Origin: Acanthosoma haemorrhoidale
Lineage: Eukaryota; Arthropoda; Insecta; Hemiptera; Acanthosomatidae
DNA: 64,000 nucleotides
NCBI GenBank assembly: GCA_930367205.1
Contig: OV884011.1
Span: 110,289,139 to 110,353,138 of the forward strand
Direction: 5' to 3'
In this document: positions 53,400 through 64,000 of the stretch, one piece after another
Numbering within the stretch: the stretch's first letter is position 1
Layout of the letters: every line of letters starts with the position of its first letter
The notes under the pieces: generated by a model
What the model saw: only the letters and a program-made list of their open reading frames with translations
What the model was told of the DNA's origin: nothing
The model's database searches: none
Translations under genes and position numbers: made by a program

Positions 53400-54240
53400 G
53401 CATTGGATCTTCCTGGTACCTTCTTCCACATTGGCGGGTGGGGGAAATCATGTTTAGTGTGTTTATGCACTTGGTGAGTGAATGTATTGGCGAAAATGTA
53501 TGGTATAAATGAGATCTTAGTTCATAAGCTAACAGTATAAGCAGGAGCAGTCGCCTCTCTCGAATATCTCGTTTATTTCACCTAAGGAATCGAACTGCGA
53601 ACGATGATATTGATGTCTCAATTAGCCGAATGTACAAAACATTCCAAAGGATATTTCAATTGAGGAGGTGCGCTGCAAGACAATCCCTTATTCAAAACTT
53701 TATTATGAGATATTTGAAATCAAAGTTTTTAGCGTTATGTATCTAACTTATTATTTATGACACAGGATTGAGTTTTTTTTGTTAAGAAAGTTAAATCTAC
53801 CATAAATGTGACAAGAAAAAAAATTGTTTGTATAAACCATTTTAAGAATATTTCAGGACCCTTTTTAAGCGACCGCATCCCTCCAAGACCTCCCACTTCC
53901 TAGAACTACCCACAGCTTTAGCCCCAGACCACACTTGATCCAAGACACTTGTTCCCACAAATTCCACCCAGTATGTAGTAACGTAACTCTTAATATTTGT
54001 ATATACCAGTGTTTTGCTTGTACTTCATAATAAAGCTTTTCTTACATTTCTTTTAAAAGACTCTCCTCTACAAAGATTATTTAACTGACGATTTTTCTCA
54101 TTTGGTAATGGCATTTTTCTGTGGAATAGATACCAAGAGTTTTAAAGCAAGTTCCCATACGTCTGCAGGTGATCTGATAATCCTGTTCGTATGGGCCCCT
54201 CTCCTTTCTACAAATGTTGATTTGCCAATTATTTTTTTCT
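53400..54240. other. Non-coding DNA
   Basis: Nothing recognised. A C-rich patch at 53,865-53,990 precedes AATAAAGC at 54,030 and could be the end of an unrecognised retroposon or 3' UTR. Confidence 0.3.
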
Positions 54241-54244
54241 TGTA

Positions 54245-54650
54245 AGATTCAAAGCATTTTTTTAACTTAGCTCTCGACTGGAAATATAGGATGTAGGAAA
54301 AATAAAGGAAATTATTTGGGGTGCCTTTCACTAAGGGGAGTCCCATTTGAAGGTAGTAGGAGAAGGATATGGGGTGTGGGATGCCCAAAAAAAAAGGCGG
54401 GTGGATTCGGGAAGGTAGTGAGAGTCTACCTATGGTGGAGCCTAGGGGTACTAGGCATTGGTTTGAAGTCGGCCAGGTAACAAACACCTGGCCTCGGCCC
54501 GTGTAGGGGGCTGCACTGGGAATCGTCCTAACCTGAGCAGGTAGAAGGGGTATTCTTGCTTCGGTTGAGTCGGCCGGGAGATCGACCTCTATCTGGGTGT
54601 TGGTCGTTCAGTCCCCGTCAGGGAATCAATTGGTATATATTGGTCGTCAG
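54245..54650 (-). mobile_element. Longest copy of the A-tailed JkB-type repeat
   Basis: On the minus strand a ~400-bp body ends in a short A-tail (54,258-54,262 region). The last 170 bp match 16,966-17,136 and 18,140-18,338 (GACTGGAAATATAGGATG, CTTTCACTAAGGGGAGTC, AGGATATGGGGTGTGGGATG on the plus strand). The 5' half is GC-rich (CCTGGCCTCGGCCCGTGTAG, GTCGGCCGGGAGATCGACCT). It may be a SINE or a 5'-truncated LINE 3' UTR. No target duplication was found. Confidence 0.65.
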
Positions 54651-54659
54651 TTTAAACGT

Positions 54660-56400
54660 GTTCGGTTCACGATACATTTTTGGAAAAATTATTTGACTTG
54701 TTACTTCCACGAGAAGGGACGATGTACTTTTAGATTGACCATATAACGGAACGTTTATCTGGAAATAAGAGGGGATAAAAAAAAAATCTTGATCTTTCTT
54801 CGTTCGCTGGTATGTGTCTTTTTGCAGTATACCTTAATACAAGATTTACCTTTTACTGTTTTTCCTGCATATGACATGTACTCCGCATCGGAAAGACGTC
54901 GTTTTTTTAAAAATGTTTCTCCTTCTCTTTGAACTTTTATTTTCGCATTTCATTCACAATTTCTTTGCGGTTTGTTAACATTTTTGTTAAAGTGAAACAC
55001 GCAATACTGAATATTTTATTTAATTTAAGAAGAGGCCATTTAAGAAGAGCAGGCAGTTACTTTATCGAATATAAATTCTTAGCAGTTCGATATATCCATT
55101 TAGAATTTTTACTGAATATTCTTTGATACGTCTGTTTTACGCAAAAATGGGCCCTTTATCCCCTTATCCCCTTTATCCAGGGTCTTATGAGCCTATCTTA
55201 CACCCACCTCCTCAATTATTCTGTATGGCACAATCAAAAAATTTCTCTTGCTTAATCAAGCAGAAAATTATTTTACCAATTACTCCCACGGAAATCTAAA
55301 AAGAAGAACTATTAAACTATTTTGCAGTGAATCGTGTAATGATTTTTTTTTCAGTTGAGACTGAACAAAAATACACGTAAAAGTTATTGATGGACTTAAG
55401 GAAAATTGGATGAAATCGTGATCCAGTGAGGGTCTGGAATTAGATTCAACACTCAATTACTGTAACTTCATTACAGTTTTTATAACTCGTCGCGCCGTTT
55501 TGAGAACTTTCCAGGTCCCAGATAGAATCACAAGGCCTCAAAAACATCTTTTCCTCTATCGAAAAATCAAATGGTTTATAGTTTATGGTTTAATCGTTGT
55601 TTGTGGGTTTATATTAGGACATAGAGTGCTCAGAATGTTGTTAATGATAGCGGTGTCTGACTGTCTGCCAAATAAACTTGAGAATGACATTATAGGCTGC
55701 TGAAAGCGATTGTGAATAAGACCAAATAGCTTTTGGAAAGAAAAAAATATGAATTTGTTTCCTAGAAGATTATTTTAATACTTTACAGTAATGTACAATA
55801 GCTACCTATAGGTATCTATATGTTTAATGAGATATTATTTTATTTCACTGCTCTTATTTGGTCTGTTTTTTAATGATTTTTTCATCTTAGTTATAAGTTT
55901 TTTAAATTCATAAAATTAAATAAATTGCAAGAATAATGATCAAATATAGCAGCTTAAAAGCTGGTTTTATTATACCCAATCGATTTTTCCCCTGTTTTAC
56001 AAACTATGCCTTACTACATAACTTCTTAATATATACAAAAGTTAGCCTTATTCCCTGTATTAACAATATTTAACAAAAGTTAATGTAACCCCTTGTACCT
56101 TCTTACTAACTTGTGTCTATATGACTATTTCAAATAATCCCTTAGTTGCTCATCATCTACTTTAGATACAACGATGTTTTCGTTTTGAAGCCACCACCCT
56201 GATCACAAATGAATATAATTAATGATGTAATCTATTTACATGCATGCTACAAGCTTCAAAAAATTTTCTCAAGACATAATTTCACCGTTACCCGTAATAA
56301 TTTTATGAAGAATTCGAATTCCCATGACTATCCCCATTTCTTCAGGTTCTAGAATCACAGAGAATCTAGGACGCATAAGTTGAAAAAAACTAGAAAACTT
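54660..56400. other. AT-rich non-coding DNA
   Basis: No recognised gene or repeat. Confidence 0.4.
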
Positions 56401-56410
56401 TTTCAGATTT

Positions 56411-57268
56411 CTTTTTTTTAGTAGTATAATTCCTTTATTGTGCAATAATTACAATCTGCCTTTTATAAGGCAATAAGTAATTAAGATATATGCTCTCATT
56501 CATACAATATTTACAGTTCATCATTCACTCGCTCATTCATACAATATTTACAGTTCATCATTCACTCGCTCATTCATACAATATTTACAGACAGCCCAGA
56601 GACCCCCCAAATCCACCGCAAAGAGAAAGCGGAGTCTTGGGAAGTCCCCCACGCTCCTCCGTCAGCCGCGTCACCAGATACTAGCCAGTGGAGGCTGACC
56701 AAGAGCGCGAGAGCCACAGACGCTCAGGACATGATTGGAGAGACTGGCCATTGCCAGGACTCCCACTGTCACGCGTTTATAGCAGGTCACGAGGCCACTG
56801 CCGTTTCAGTCTCCGAGGAGGATTATAGGGATGAGTGGTGCAGTGCATTGACTGTGCTACAGGATTAGGGTGGTTGGAAAGGCTACTGTGGAATTTCGTA
56901 AACTTGGAAGGGATGAGTTCTAGAATGTAGGGTATATTAAGGTCGTTATGAACGGTTTTGTTGCTGACATAATAAGGGGCATTTACTATTGTTCTCAGGA
57001 CTTTTGATTGAAAGGATTGGATACGCTTGATGTTCGACTTTTTTGCTGTCCCCCATAGCTCTATTCCGTATGTCCAGATTGGTTGAAGTATAACTTTGTA
57101 GATTAGTAGTTTATTTTCTATTGAGAGATGGGATGTCCTTTGAAGTTGTCTGTACAGTTGTCCAAAGCGTCTGTTTAGTTCTTGTCTTTTTAGTCTCGTA
57201 TGTGGGTTCCAGGTCAGTCGTTTGTCAAGATGGAAGCCTAAGTACCGTACTGTCTCGGATACAGGGAG
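56411..57268 (-). mobile_element. 5'-truncated JkA insertion with 8-bp target duplication
   Basis: Minus-strand copy from within ORF2 (SETVRYLGFHLDKRLTWNP) to the 3' end with an A-rich tail. It is flanked by TCAGATTT at 56,403-56,410 and 57,269-57,276. The ORF2 remainder down to RQWPRDLL looks nearly undamaged, so the insertion is fairly young. The 3' UTR is long-type and has an extra tandem unit of about 37 bp (56,494-56,590). Confidence 0.9.
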
Positions 57269-57276
57269 TCAGATTT

Positions 57277-60200
57277 ATTAGGGTAACGATCTAGAAACAG
57301 GAAATTATTCAACAAAAATACTCATTGAAATACACGTTTGTACACCGGCAATTAAGAACGCCAATAATTGAAATTATCAAAGATAAACAGATCATTAGGC
57401 CCTTATTGCACTGTGTTTAACTTCCTTGTAGGGTTGTGTATAGTGTTCCCTGAAATTTACTTGTTCATACTTTGAAAAGTAAACAATGTTATGAAAATAA
57501 AGTAACGAGCTGAATTCAGTTCCCCTTCACAACTTTCTCAGTACACGGCTTCATCAGTGAATAAGTTGTGTCAATACATTCGTCTTGACATTTTTTTTTT
57601 CAAATTCAATTACTTATACGTACTCGTACTTAAGAATTTTCAATTAACTGGGTAACGTTGTATACGTGAATGAACCCGCTCTAAGGCAATGCGACTTCCT
57701 AATTTAAAATGACTACTAACTAACTAGTCGACACCACTCAAGAAGACTCAACGCAGGTACTCATAGAGTTTTACCCCGTCGCCCCTCACACCCAACTTTA
57801 TTATAAAACCACGTTCCGAGAACAATTCACATTGTTGTTTAATATAACGTTATTGCAAATACAGCTGTATTTTTCTAGAGTGCTACAACATTAGAATATT
57901 ATCAAAAATATTGTTTAAGTAAGTGCTAATCCCGAAGATGGATTCGTCTCTCTAGCCTTTTCTTGTATTTCTACTACAGTGGTCGTTATAAAGACTCAAT
58001 CAATCTCAATTTTATGGATGTATTTTACTATGACTGAGTTTGCTAAATAGTTTTTGGTTGTAAAACAAACCATGAAAATAGGAAAAAACAAGGAAACATA
58101 AAAAAAAAAAAAAGACAAGCCGATACACTTACTTTTAATATTTCTCAAATCCAAACTCAGAAGCAGTTCAAGATTTAAAGTTGAGTAGTATTTTTGTAAT
58201 ATTTTTTTTCTGGTTAAAACACATAAGCCGAATCAAGTATTAAATTCTTGTGGTAAGTGGCAAATCTTACCGTAAACTCAGTGTATGCGCGCTAGTTTGA
58301 GAAGTGTTTTTCGAAAGATGAAATTGAACGATACAACAATAAAGAACTTAGACAAATTAAAATTGATCCCTCCACCTGTGGAGAATATTAGACAGAAAGG
58401 TGTCCAGGGAGCCAGAAGTGAAAAATAAAAGGAAGATTGAAAACCAACAATGTCTAACTTGTACTGAGAGCAAGCACGTTGCTGTGTGGAGATTTTAATT
58501 AACTCTCAACTAAAAAAAGGAGGCGAGGGGATAGGTCACGCCCATTGCAAAAAAAAAAACGTGTGCCTGCTACACACAGTTAAAAAAAGGGCTGGTGCCC
58601 CTGTTAGCTTCAGGTAAATAAGAACAAAAACTGTACACATTTACGGCGTAAATATAAAAATACTATAAAAATATGCATAAAATTATAAAGTTAAACATTC
58701 AAAAGGCTGTGGCCTAAACGATAAGCAACACCGAAATTTTACATTAAATATTCCCATTTTAAATAAGTCTTGTTGGGCCCCATTTTTCATTAAAAAAAAT
58801 AGTAAGCTGGGTATACGAAAAAACAATCGCAACCATTTTGATTTTTCCGTTTAGTCCAGGGCTGTGTTTTAGTAGAATTAGAGGTGGAAGAAAGCAATCG
58901 GAGGACATAAGGTACGGGAAGGCTACAGGGATCAGCTCTCTTCGACGACAAAATCCTTTTGGTGGCCTATTTCAGAACGGATCCAGCTGGCCTCAATCAG
59001 GGTATCCTTTGTCGGAGGCTACCACGATATTGCCTCTCCAAGAACTTACCTACCAGCCTCTTCACGGCACCTTAAGTAAATACTAGCTGCGTCGCAACTG
59101 ATTTAGTTTAGACAAGGGCCCCCTACCTCTTCCCTGTCTCTTCCAATACTGTATATATTCATTTATCCTTTCTTCTCTTTGCCCACTCCTTGAGCAAATA
59201 GAGTAACGTCGCTTATATAAAGCTTTATTAGAGTAAACGTGGAGTGTTGACACAAGCCCCCTTACGTATGGATAAAACTTTTTTTTTCAAAGGTAAACCA
59301 ATGACATGAAATTTAATTATTCTAAAAACCTAACAAACATTTTTATGAAATGGGTATTCTAATCCAAAACATCAAATACAGTGGTTTCATGAACATCTAC
59401 AAATTATGATTGAGCGGTGTAAAGGACTAAGTACGGCAAAAGATATTTGGGCCAAATCCATCCCATCGTGGACATAATCCATTTTATTTGTTGTTTTACT
59501 CATCATTAGTTAGAGGATGTAACCATCAATTATTTATTACAAAATTCTTTTTTCTTTACTTATGCAGATTAATGATTATTTTAAATGAAGATTAATAACC
59601 TTATTACGTTGTAAATAGCATCAGCTAAGTTTTGAAGCGTCAACAAAAATAAATCCAGGGCATTAGAAAGAACCCGAGACCAAGTCAAGGACAAAGGTGC
59701 AATATTTGAGGAAAACAAAGATTTAACTCCTAGCAAGATCTTGGTATTCAATTGAAAATGATTTTAAGAAAAACAAAAGAGTATTCTGGAACACGGCGAA
59801 GTGTCGGAGAGGGGAAATAGCAAACAGGTACATTCGAGATTCCAGACAAAGTCCTAGAACTCAGAAGGATTTGAGAAAAGAATAATTCTTACGAATTCCA
59901 ATACAAGAACCAGAACTCCAGACCCATAGGAATGACAGAAAAAATATTAGTGGGAGGTTCAACTAGCCATTCAAAATGTAAGTTAATAATGGATTGACAA
60001 ACATATGAAATAAGGATTTTCAAAAGAATACAATCCCTAAAGCGTGGGAGGAGAATGTAATAATCTCCACAGAAAGAGATTGGTTGGTGATTGCTGTTAC
60101 TAATGACCAATTTTCTCTTATTTGTTGCAATAAAATATTACTTCAGGATTTTGGAAAAGCATTTGAGGCCATTATAATACGACACCCAAGAAGAATAAAA

Positions 60201-60281
60201 CCCATTTAGGCCAACCATAGGCAAACCATCGACTATGCATTTACTCTTAGGTGTGCAATAAATTTTTTAGCAATGGCAATA
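57277..60281. other. Gene-poor stretch
   Basis: No recognised gene. At 58,326-58,433 a 35-codon frame and at 58,838-59,085 a GC-richer 82-codon frame have no motifs I can identify. Confidence 0.35.
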
Positions 60282-60439
60282 CTTTTATTGTGCTAAAATT
60301 ACAATCTGCCTTGCTAGGCAATAAGTAATTAAGATATACGATCATTCATACCATATTTACATTTCGTCATTCACTCGCTCATTCATTCAGGACATGATTG
60401 GAGAAACTGGCCATTGCCAGGACTCCCACTGTCACTTGA

Positions 60440-63130
60440 TTATAGCAGGTCACGAGGCCACTGCCGTTTCAGTCTCCGAGGAGGATTATAGGGATGAGTG
60501 ACGCAGTGCAGTGACTGTGCTACAGGATTAGGGTGGTTGGAAAGGCTACTGTGGAATTTCGTAAACTTGGAAGGGATGAGTTCTAGAATGTAGGGTATAT
60601 TAAGGTCGTTATGAAGGGTTTTGTTGCTGACATAATAAGGGGCATTTACTACTGTTCTCAGGACTTTTGATTGAAAGGATTGGATACGCTTGATGTCCGA
60701 CTTTTTTGCTGTCCCCCATAGGTCTATTCCGTATGTCCAGATTGGTTTAAGTATAACTTTGTAGATTAGTAGTTTATTTTCTATTGAGAGATGGGATGTC
60801 CTTTGAAGTAGTCTGTATAGTTGTCCAAAGCGTCTGTTTAGTTCTTGTCTTTTTAGTCTCGTATGTGGGTTCCAGGTCAGTCGTTTATCGAGATGGAAGC
60901 CTAAATACCGTACTGTCTCGTATACAGGGAGAGGAATAGAATTAAAATAAACTAGTGGACAAGACTTGCGACAAAGGGTGAAGGTAATGTGGGAACATTT
61001 TGCTTCATTAACTTTGATCCGCCATTGGTTGCACCAATACTCAATCTCGTCAAGGTGTTTTTGAAGGTTATGGGATGCTATGTCGGGGTCTGGGTTAGAT
61101 GACAAGACTGCAGTGTCATCTGCAAATGTGGCCAAGAAGGTATTGGGAGTAGAGGGGACATCAGCGGTGTATAGGTTGTAGAGAATGGGGCCCAGGACAC
61201 TGCCCTGTGGAACTCCTGCATTTATAGGATAGTAGTTTGAATATTCTAAACCACAGCGGACTTGGAAGAAGCGGTTTGAAAGGTAGGACTGTAGGATTAG
61301 GAAAAGGGTCTGTGGTAAATATCTTTTGAGCTTGTGGAGTAAACCTGCGTGCCAAACCCTGTCAAAAGCTTGAGCTATATCAAGAAAGGCAGCAGTGCAA
61401 TACTGTTTGGTTTCAAGGGCTGAGGAGATGTGATCAACAACGCGAAGGCCTTGTTGAGCAGTGGAATGCCGTTGGCGGAAGCCAAACTGGTGTGTAGGAA
61501 AAAGGTTTTTGGATTCAATAATTGGAAGTAGACGTTTTAGTAGAAGTTTCTCAAATATTTTTGAGAGGATAGGGAGTAGGCTTATTGGACGGTAAGATGA
61601 GGCGTCATTGGGTGGTTTACCGGGTTTGGCGAATAGGACAATAATGGAATGTTTCCAGAGGAGTGGAAAGTGCGTCGTTCGGATAATGCAATTATATATA
61701 TAGGTTAGGAAGATTATGGCTTTAGGAGGAAGTTGTTTGAGAATTTGAGGAGTAAGGAGATCATATCCAGGGGATTTTCGGTAAGGTAAGTTTTTCAGAA
61801 GGTATTTGACCTCAGAGGGATTAACGGCTTTTGGTGAAATAGAGAGAGGAATAGGTGAAGTGAGGAAATCTTCCACAGTTGTGCTGTGAGTACGGCTTTG
61901 ATGAGAAAGGTTAGGTGTGAAAGTATGGGTAAGATGCAGAGCAAATTCCTCCGAACTATCCCCGTCCGAAGCCGCCCAGGACCCATCATCACGACGGAGC
62001 GGATGTGAAACAGGTTGATACTTTAGGATTTTTTTGGTTACATTCCACAAGGAGTTATCCCTGGTAGACAGAGAGGAGAGGTAGGAATTGAAAGAATCGG
62101 AACGGAAGGATGACAATCGCCGCTTTACCAATCGGCAGTACTGATTGTACGAGCGGCGATCGGCAGGATGCCGGGATCTTTGCCACACTGTTCTGGAGTG
62201 GCGTTTGGATAGGATTAGATCTTTGAGATGCTGAGGTAAACTATTATGATTATGAATTTTTGGGTGACGATGGGGTGACGATGCCTCCCAAGCCGACCTC
62301 TGGACCAGAGTAGTGAAAGAATGCACTGCATCGTCTAGGTCTTGGGATGTTTTCAGGGATAATTTGAGGTTTACGGACTCTGTAAGAAGCTGACGGAAGT
62401 GGTCCCAATCGACTGGGCCCCTAATAAATGAAGGAGGAGATAGTTTGTGAATTGGTTTTAGGGAAATGGTTAATAATAAAGGGCTATGATCGGAGGAGAG
62501 GTCATCGAGGTGCTTGAGTGAATAGTTTAGTGTTCCTAAACTATTGTAGAAGAAGAAGTCTAGGAGATCTGGATTTCGGTTGGGATCTGATGGCCAATAG
62601 GTGGCTGTGTCAGGAGAGATCGTGGAGCAATGTTTCCGTGTGAGTGCAGACAGCAAAGCACGTCCGCGTGTATTCGTGGATCTTGACCCCCCAGTGTTGG
62701 TGCTTTGCATTAAAGTCCCCACCCACAAGGAAACAATGTCCTATGGAGTCTAGAAAGGAGATGAATTGGGAATCGGAAATGGATTTATTGGGAGGGCAGT
62801 ACACTGATGCTAGAGTAAGGGGAAAGGGAATGTGCTGATTGACACTGCAGTGGACTGAAGGAAATCACGTGCTACCAAAGGAACTATGTGATGAGAAATG
62901 GAATGATGAACAATCACAGCGGTACCTGCATGAGCTGTTCCATCTGGGTGATCAGTTCGGTAAGTATGGTACTGTCGAATCGTAAATGGTCGTTTGCTAG
63001 TAAGTCTTGTTTCAGTAATGAGAGCTACGTCGATGTTCTTGTCGTGCAGTAGTGCTGTCAGTTCGTTAGTGTGGGTGCGAACACCATTCGCATTCGAAAG
63101 GAGAATGGATAAGGAGTCGGAAGGATCCAC
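60440..63130 (-). pseudogene. JkA ORF2 (endonuclease, RT, C-terminal region), copy E
   Basis: Starts GTG at 63,130 after the ORF1 stop and ends RQWPRDLL with TAA at 60,440, about 897 codons. The endonuclease part shows WNANGV as SNANGV (Trp changed), ITETRL, YCPPNKSIS, GGDFNAKHQHWG and SSDHSPLLL. RT part: YRPISLLPILSKIFEKLLL, FLDIAQAFDRVWH, AGVPQGSVLGPILYNLYT, ATFADDTAV. Lesions are a 1-bp loss in a G-run near 62,819 and one extra C in the run at 62,686-62,692. From about 62,690 to the stop the frame is open for roughly 750 codons and contains no ATG. The RT half looks functional. Confidence 0.92.
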
Positions 63131-64000
63131 TTATGGATTTTGTTTAACGGGGATAAGGTAGGAGACCAGATTTGTAAGTAGGGAAATGAGAGGAGTAATC
63201 AGGGTTCTGAACTCTGTAAGAAATGAGGTTAAAAGGCTAGTGAGATCCGAAGAACTTGAAGGTGGAGGAATGTACGAGATGTGTGGCTGAGGATGGGATA
63301 GAGTTTGTGGGTTGACGGGATGAACGGAATGCTGGGAAAGGTGATCTTGTGTACAGGGGGTGGGTGGTGCCTGTGACTGCTCTCTGTTGCGAACGGCATC
63401 GGCGAAAGAGACAGTAGGCCTCAAGTTTCTGGCTGGGCCGCTTCTTGCTGCAAGTTTTTCGACTTCTGGCTGACGGCGTTGTTCGGTCCTCGACTTCAGC
63501 GTTCTGTAAGCCTCGCAGCCCTTGTAGTTGGCCGGATGGCCTTGCTTGCAAAGTACGCATACCGCAGGCGATTGTAGGGGCTTTTTGCACAATTCGCTTT
63601 TGTGCTGCCCACTACACTTTACACATCTGGGAGGGTGGTGGCAGTAAGATTTCGTGTGCCCATATGCCTGACAATTATGGCATTGGACGATGTCTCGTTT
63701 GGGGAACGGTTTTTTAACCTGTACCCTTGTATAGTACAGGTGTGTTAGTTCATAAATCTTCTCTACTCCAGGTGTTCGCTCGAGATCGACGAAGAACAGT
63801 GGTAACGCCGTTTTTATTGATCCCTCTTGTTGTTTATCCTCACGTAACACGTTCGTTATTTGACGAACTTTGAATCCAAGAGCAAAGAGTTTATCTTCGA
63901 TTTCGTCAGCTGGTGTGGTCGGGTGCAAGTTTCTAATTACTACTCGGAGCGAGCGTTCTTGTTTCAGCTGATAGGTGTGAAAGTCAGCATTGGTTTCGTC
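63131..64000 (-). CDS. JkA ORF1 nucleic-acid-binding protein, C-terminal 290 residues, copy E
   Basis: The frame is open from the window edge (ETNADFHTYQLKQERSLRVV) to TAA at 63,131-63,133. It covers the PRE_C2HC-like region, three CCHC knuckles with all ligands (CHNCQAYGHTKSYC, CVKCSGQHKSELC, CVLCKQGHPANYKGC) and the Pro/Ser-rich tail ending PVKQNP. It is almost identical to copy C. The N terminus lies outside the window. Confidence 0.92.
   Translation of the reverse strand, partial: DETNADFHTYQLKQERSLRVVIRNLHPTTPADEIEDKLFALGFKVRQITNVLREDKQQEGSIKTALPLFFVDLERTPGVEKIYELTHLYYTRVQVKKPFPKRDIVQCHNCQAYGHTKSYCHHPPRCVKCSGQHKSELCKKPLQSPAVCVLCKQGHPANYKGCEAYRTLKSRTEQRRQPEVEKLAARSGPARNLRPTVSFADAVRNREQSQAPPTPCTQDHLSQHSVHPVNPQTLSHPQPHISYIPPPSSSSDLTSLLTSFLTEFRTLITPLISLLTNLVSYLIPVKQNP

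Larger units (their letters stand above)
60282..64000 (-). mobile_element. JkA Jockey retrotransposon, near-intact, cut by window edge (copy E)
   Basis: A minus-strand copy nearly identical to copy C, with the same short 3' UTR. It carries a nearly complete ORF2 and at least 290 codons of ORF1, and the 5' end lies beyond 64,000. Only two ORF2 frameshifts were noticed. Of all copies here it has the longest uninterrupted ORF2 frame. Confidence 0.95.

Noticed and set aside
54098..54487. 129-codon minus-strand frame overlapping the A-tailed repeat
   Set aside because: Runs through the repeat body and its A-tail; composition is explained by the repeat.
58326..58433. 35-codon frame starting MKLNDTTIKNL, superficially like a phage integrase start
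   Set aside because: Far too short, no catalytic motifs, and eukaryotic context.
1..64000. CRISPR arrays, bacterial operons, rRNA genes
   Set aside because: No regularly spaced repeats, no operon-like gene packing and no rRNA sequence seen; the window is eukaryotic nuclear DNA.

Overview
This is a window of arthropod, probably insect, nuclear DNA. It is AT-rich, has no operons, has long gene-free stretches and intron-like splice signals, and is filled with Jockey-type non-LTR retrotransposons and Ty3/Gypsy LTR retrotransposons of insect character. I cannot name the species. Recognisable host sequence is sparse: a probable leucine-rich-repeat (F-box/LRR-like) gene on the + strand with one exon near 1.9 kb and its terminal exon near 9.8 kb, a decayed MADF-domain relic near 53 kb, a broken member of an expanded arthropod protein family at the left edge, and a few doubtful exons.

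Layout. 1-0.7 kb: broken arthropod repeat-family gene (-). 1.9-10.0 kb: LRR gene whose putative intron holds a Jockey tail (4.8-5.1 kb, -) and a decayed Jockey copy (6.7-9.5 kb, +). 10-14.6 kb: AT-rich, nothing recognised. 14.6-21.4 kb: nested retroelement graveyard with a Gypsy gag fragment, two different non-LTR RT relics, two copies of a short A-tailed retroposon and a Gypsy gag-pol relic with a 3' LTR. 23.2 kb: palindromic MITE-like element. 24.0-26.4 kb: a 2.4-kb foldback with arms of about 750 bp. 26.9-30.6, 37.3-41.9 and 60.3->64 kb: three minus-strand copies of one Jockey family, here called JkA. 30.9, 32.7, 43.9 and 56.4 kb: truncated JkA fragments. 47.4-52.6 kb: a structurally complete but mutated Gypsy element with paired 188-bp LTRs, TATA target duplications and a tRNA-Phe-type primer site.

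How the parts work together. JkA encodes an ORF1 RNA-binding protein (PRE_C2HC-like region plus three CCHC knuckles) and an ORF2 with endonuclease, reverse transcriptase and C-terminal region. Its 3' UTR ends in a small hairpin followed by an AATAAA-like terminus. Two features stand out. ORF2 follows ORF1 in the same frame after a single TAA, as TAA-GTG, in four copies. The composite ORF2 frame of about 895 codons contains no ATG. Together they suggest that ORF2 is made by stop-codon readthrough or non-AUG reinitiation. The 5' UTR also carries a tRNA-like module. The Gypsy element encodes gag and pol only (no env) and is inactivated by stops, frameshifts and active-site substitutions, although its integrase core is still open.

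Limits: all family names rest on motif recognition by eye. Identities and boundaries are approximate unless flanked by a stated target-site duplication.
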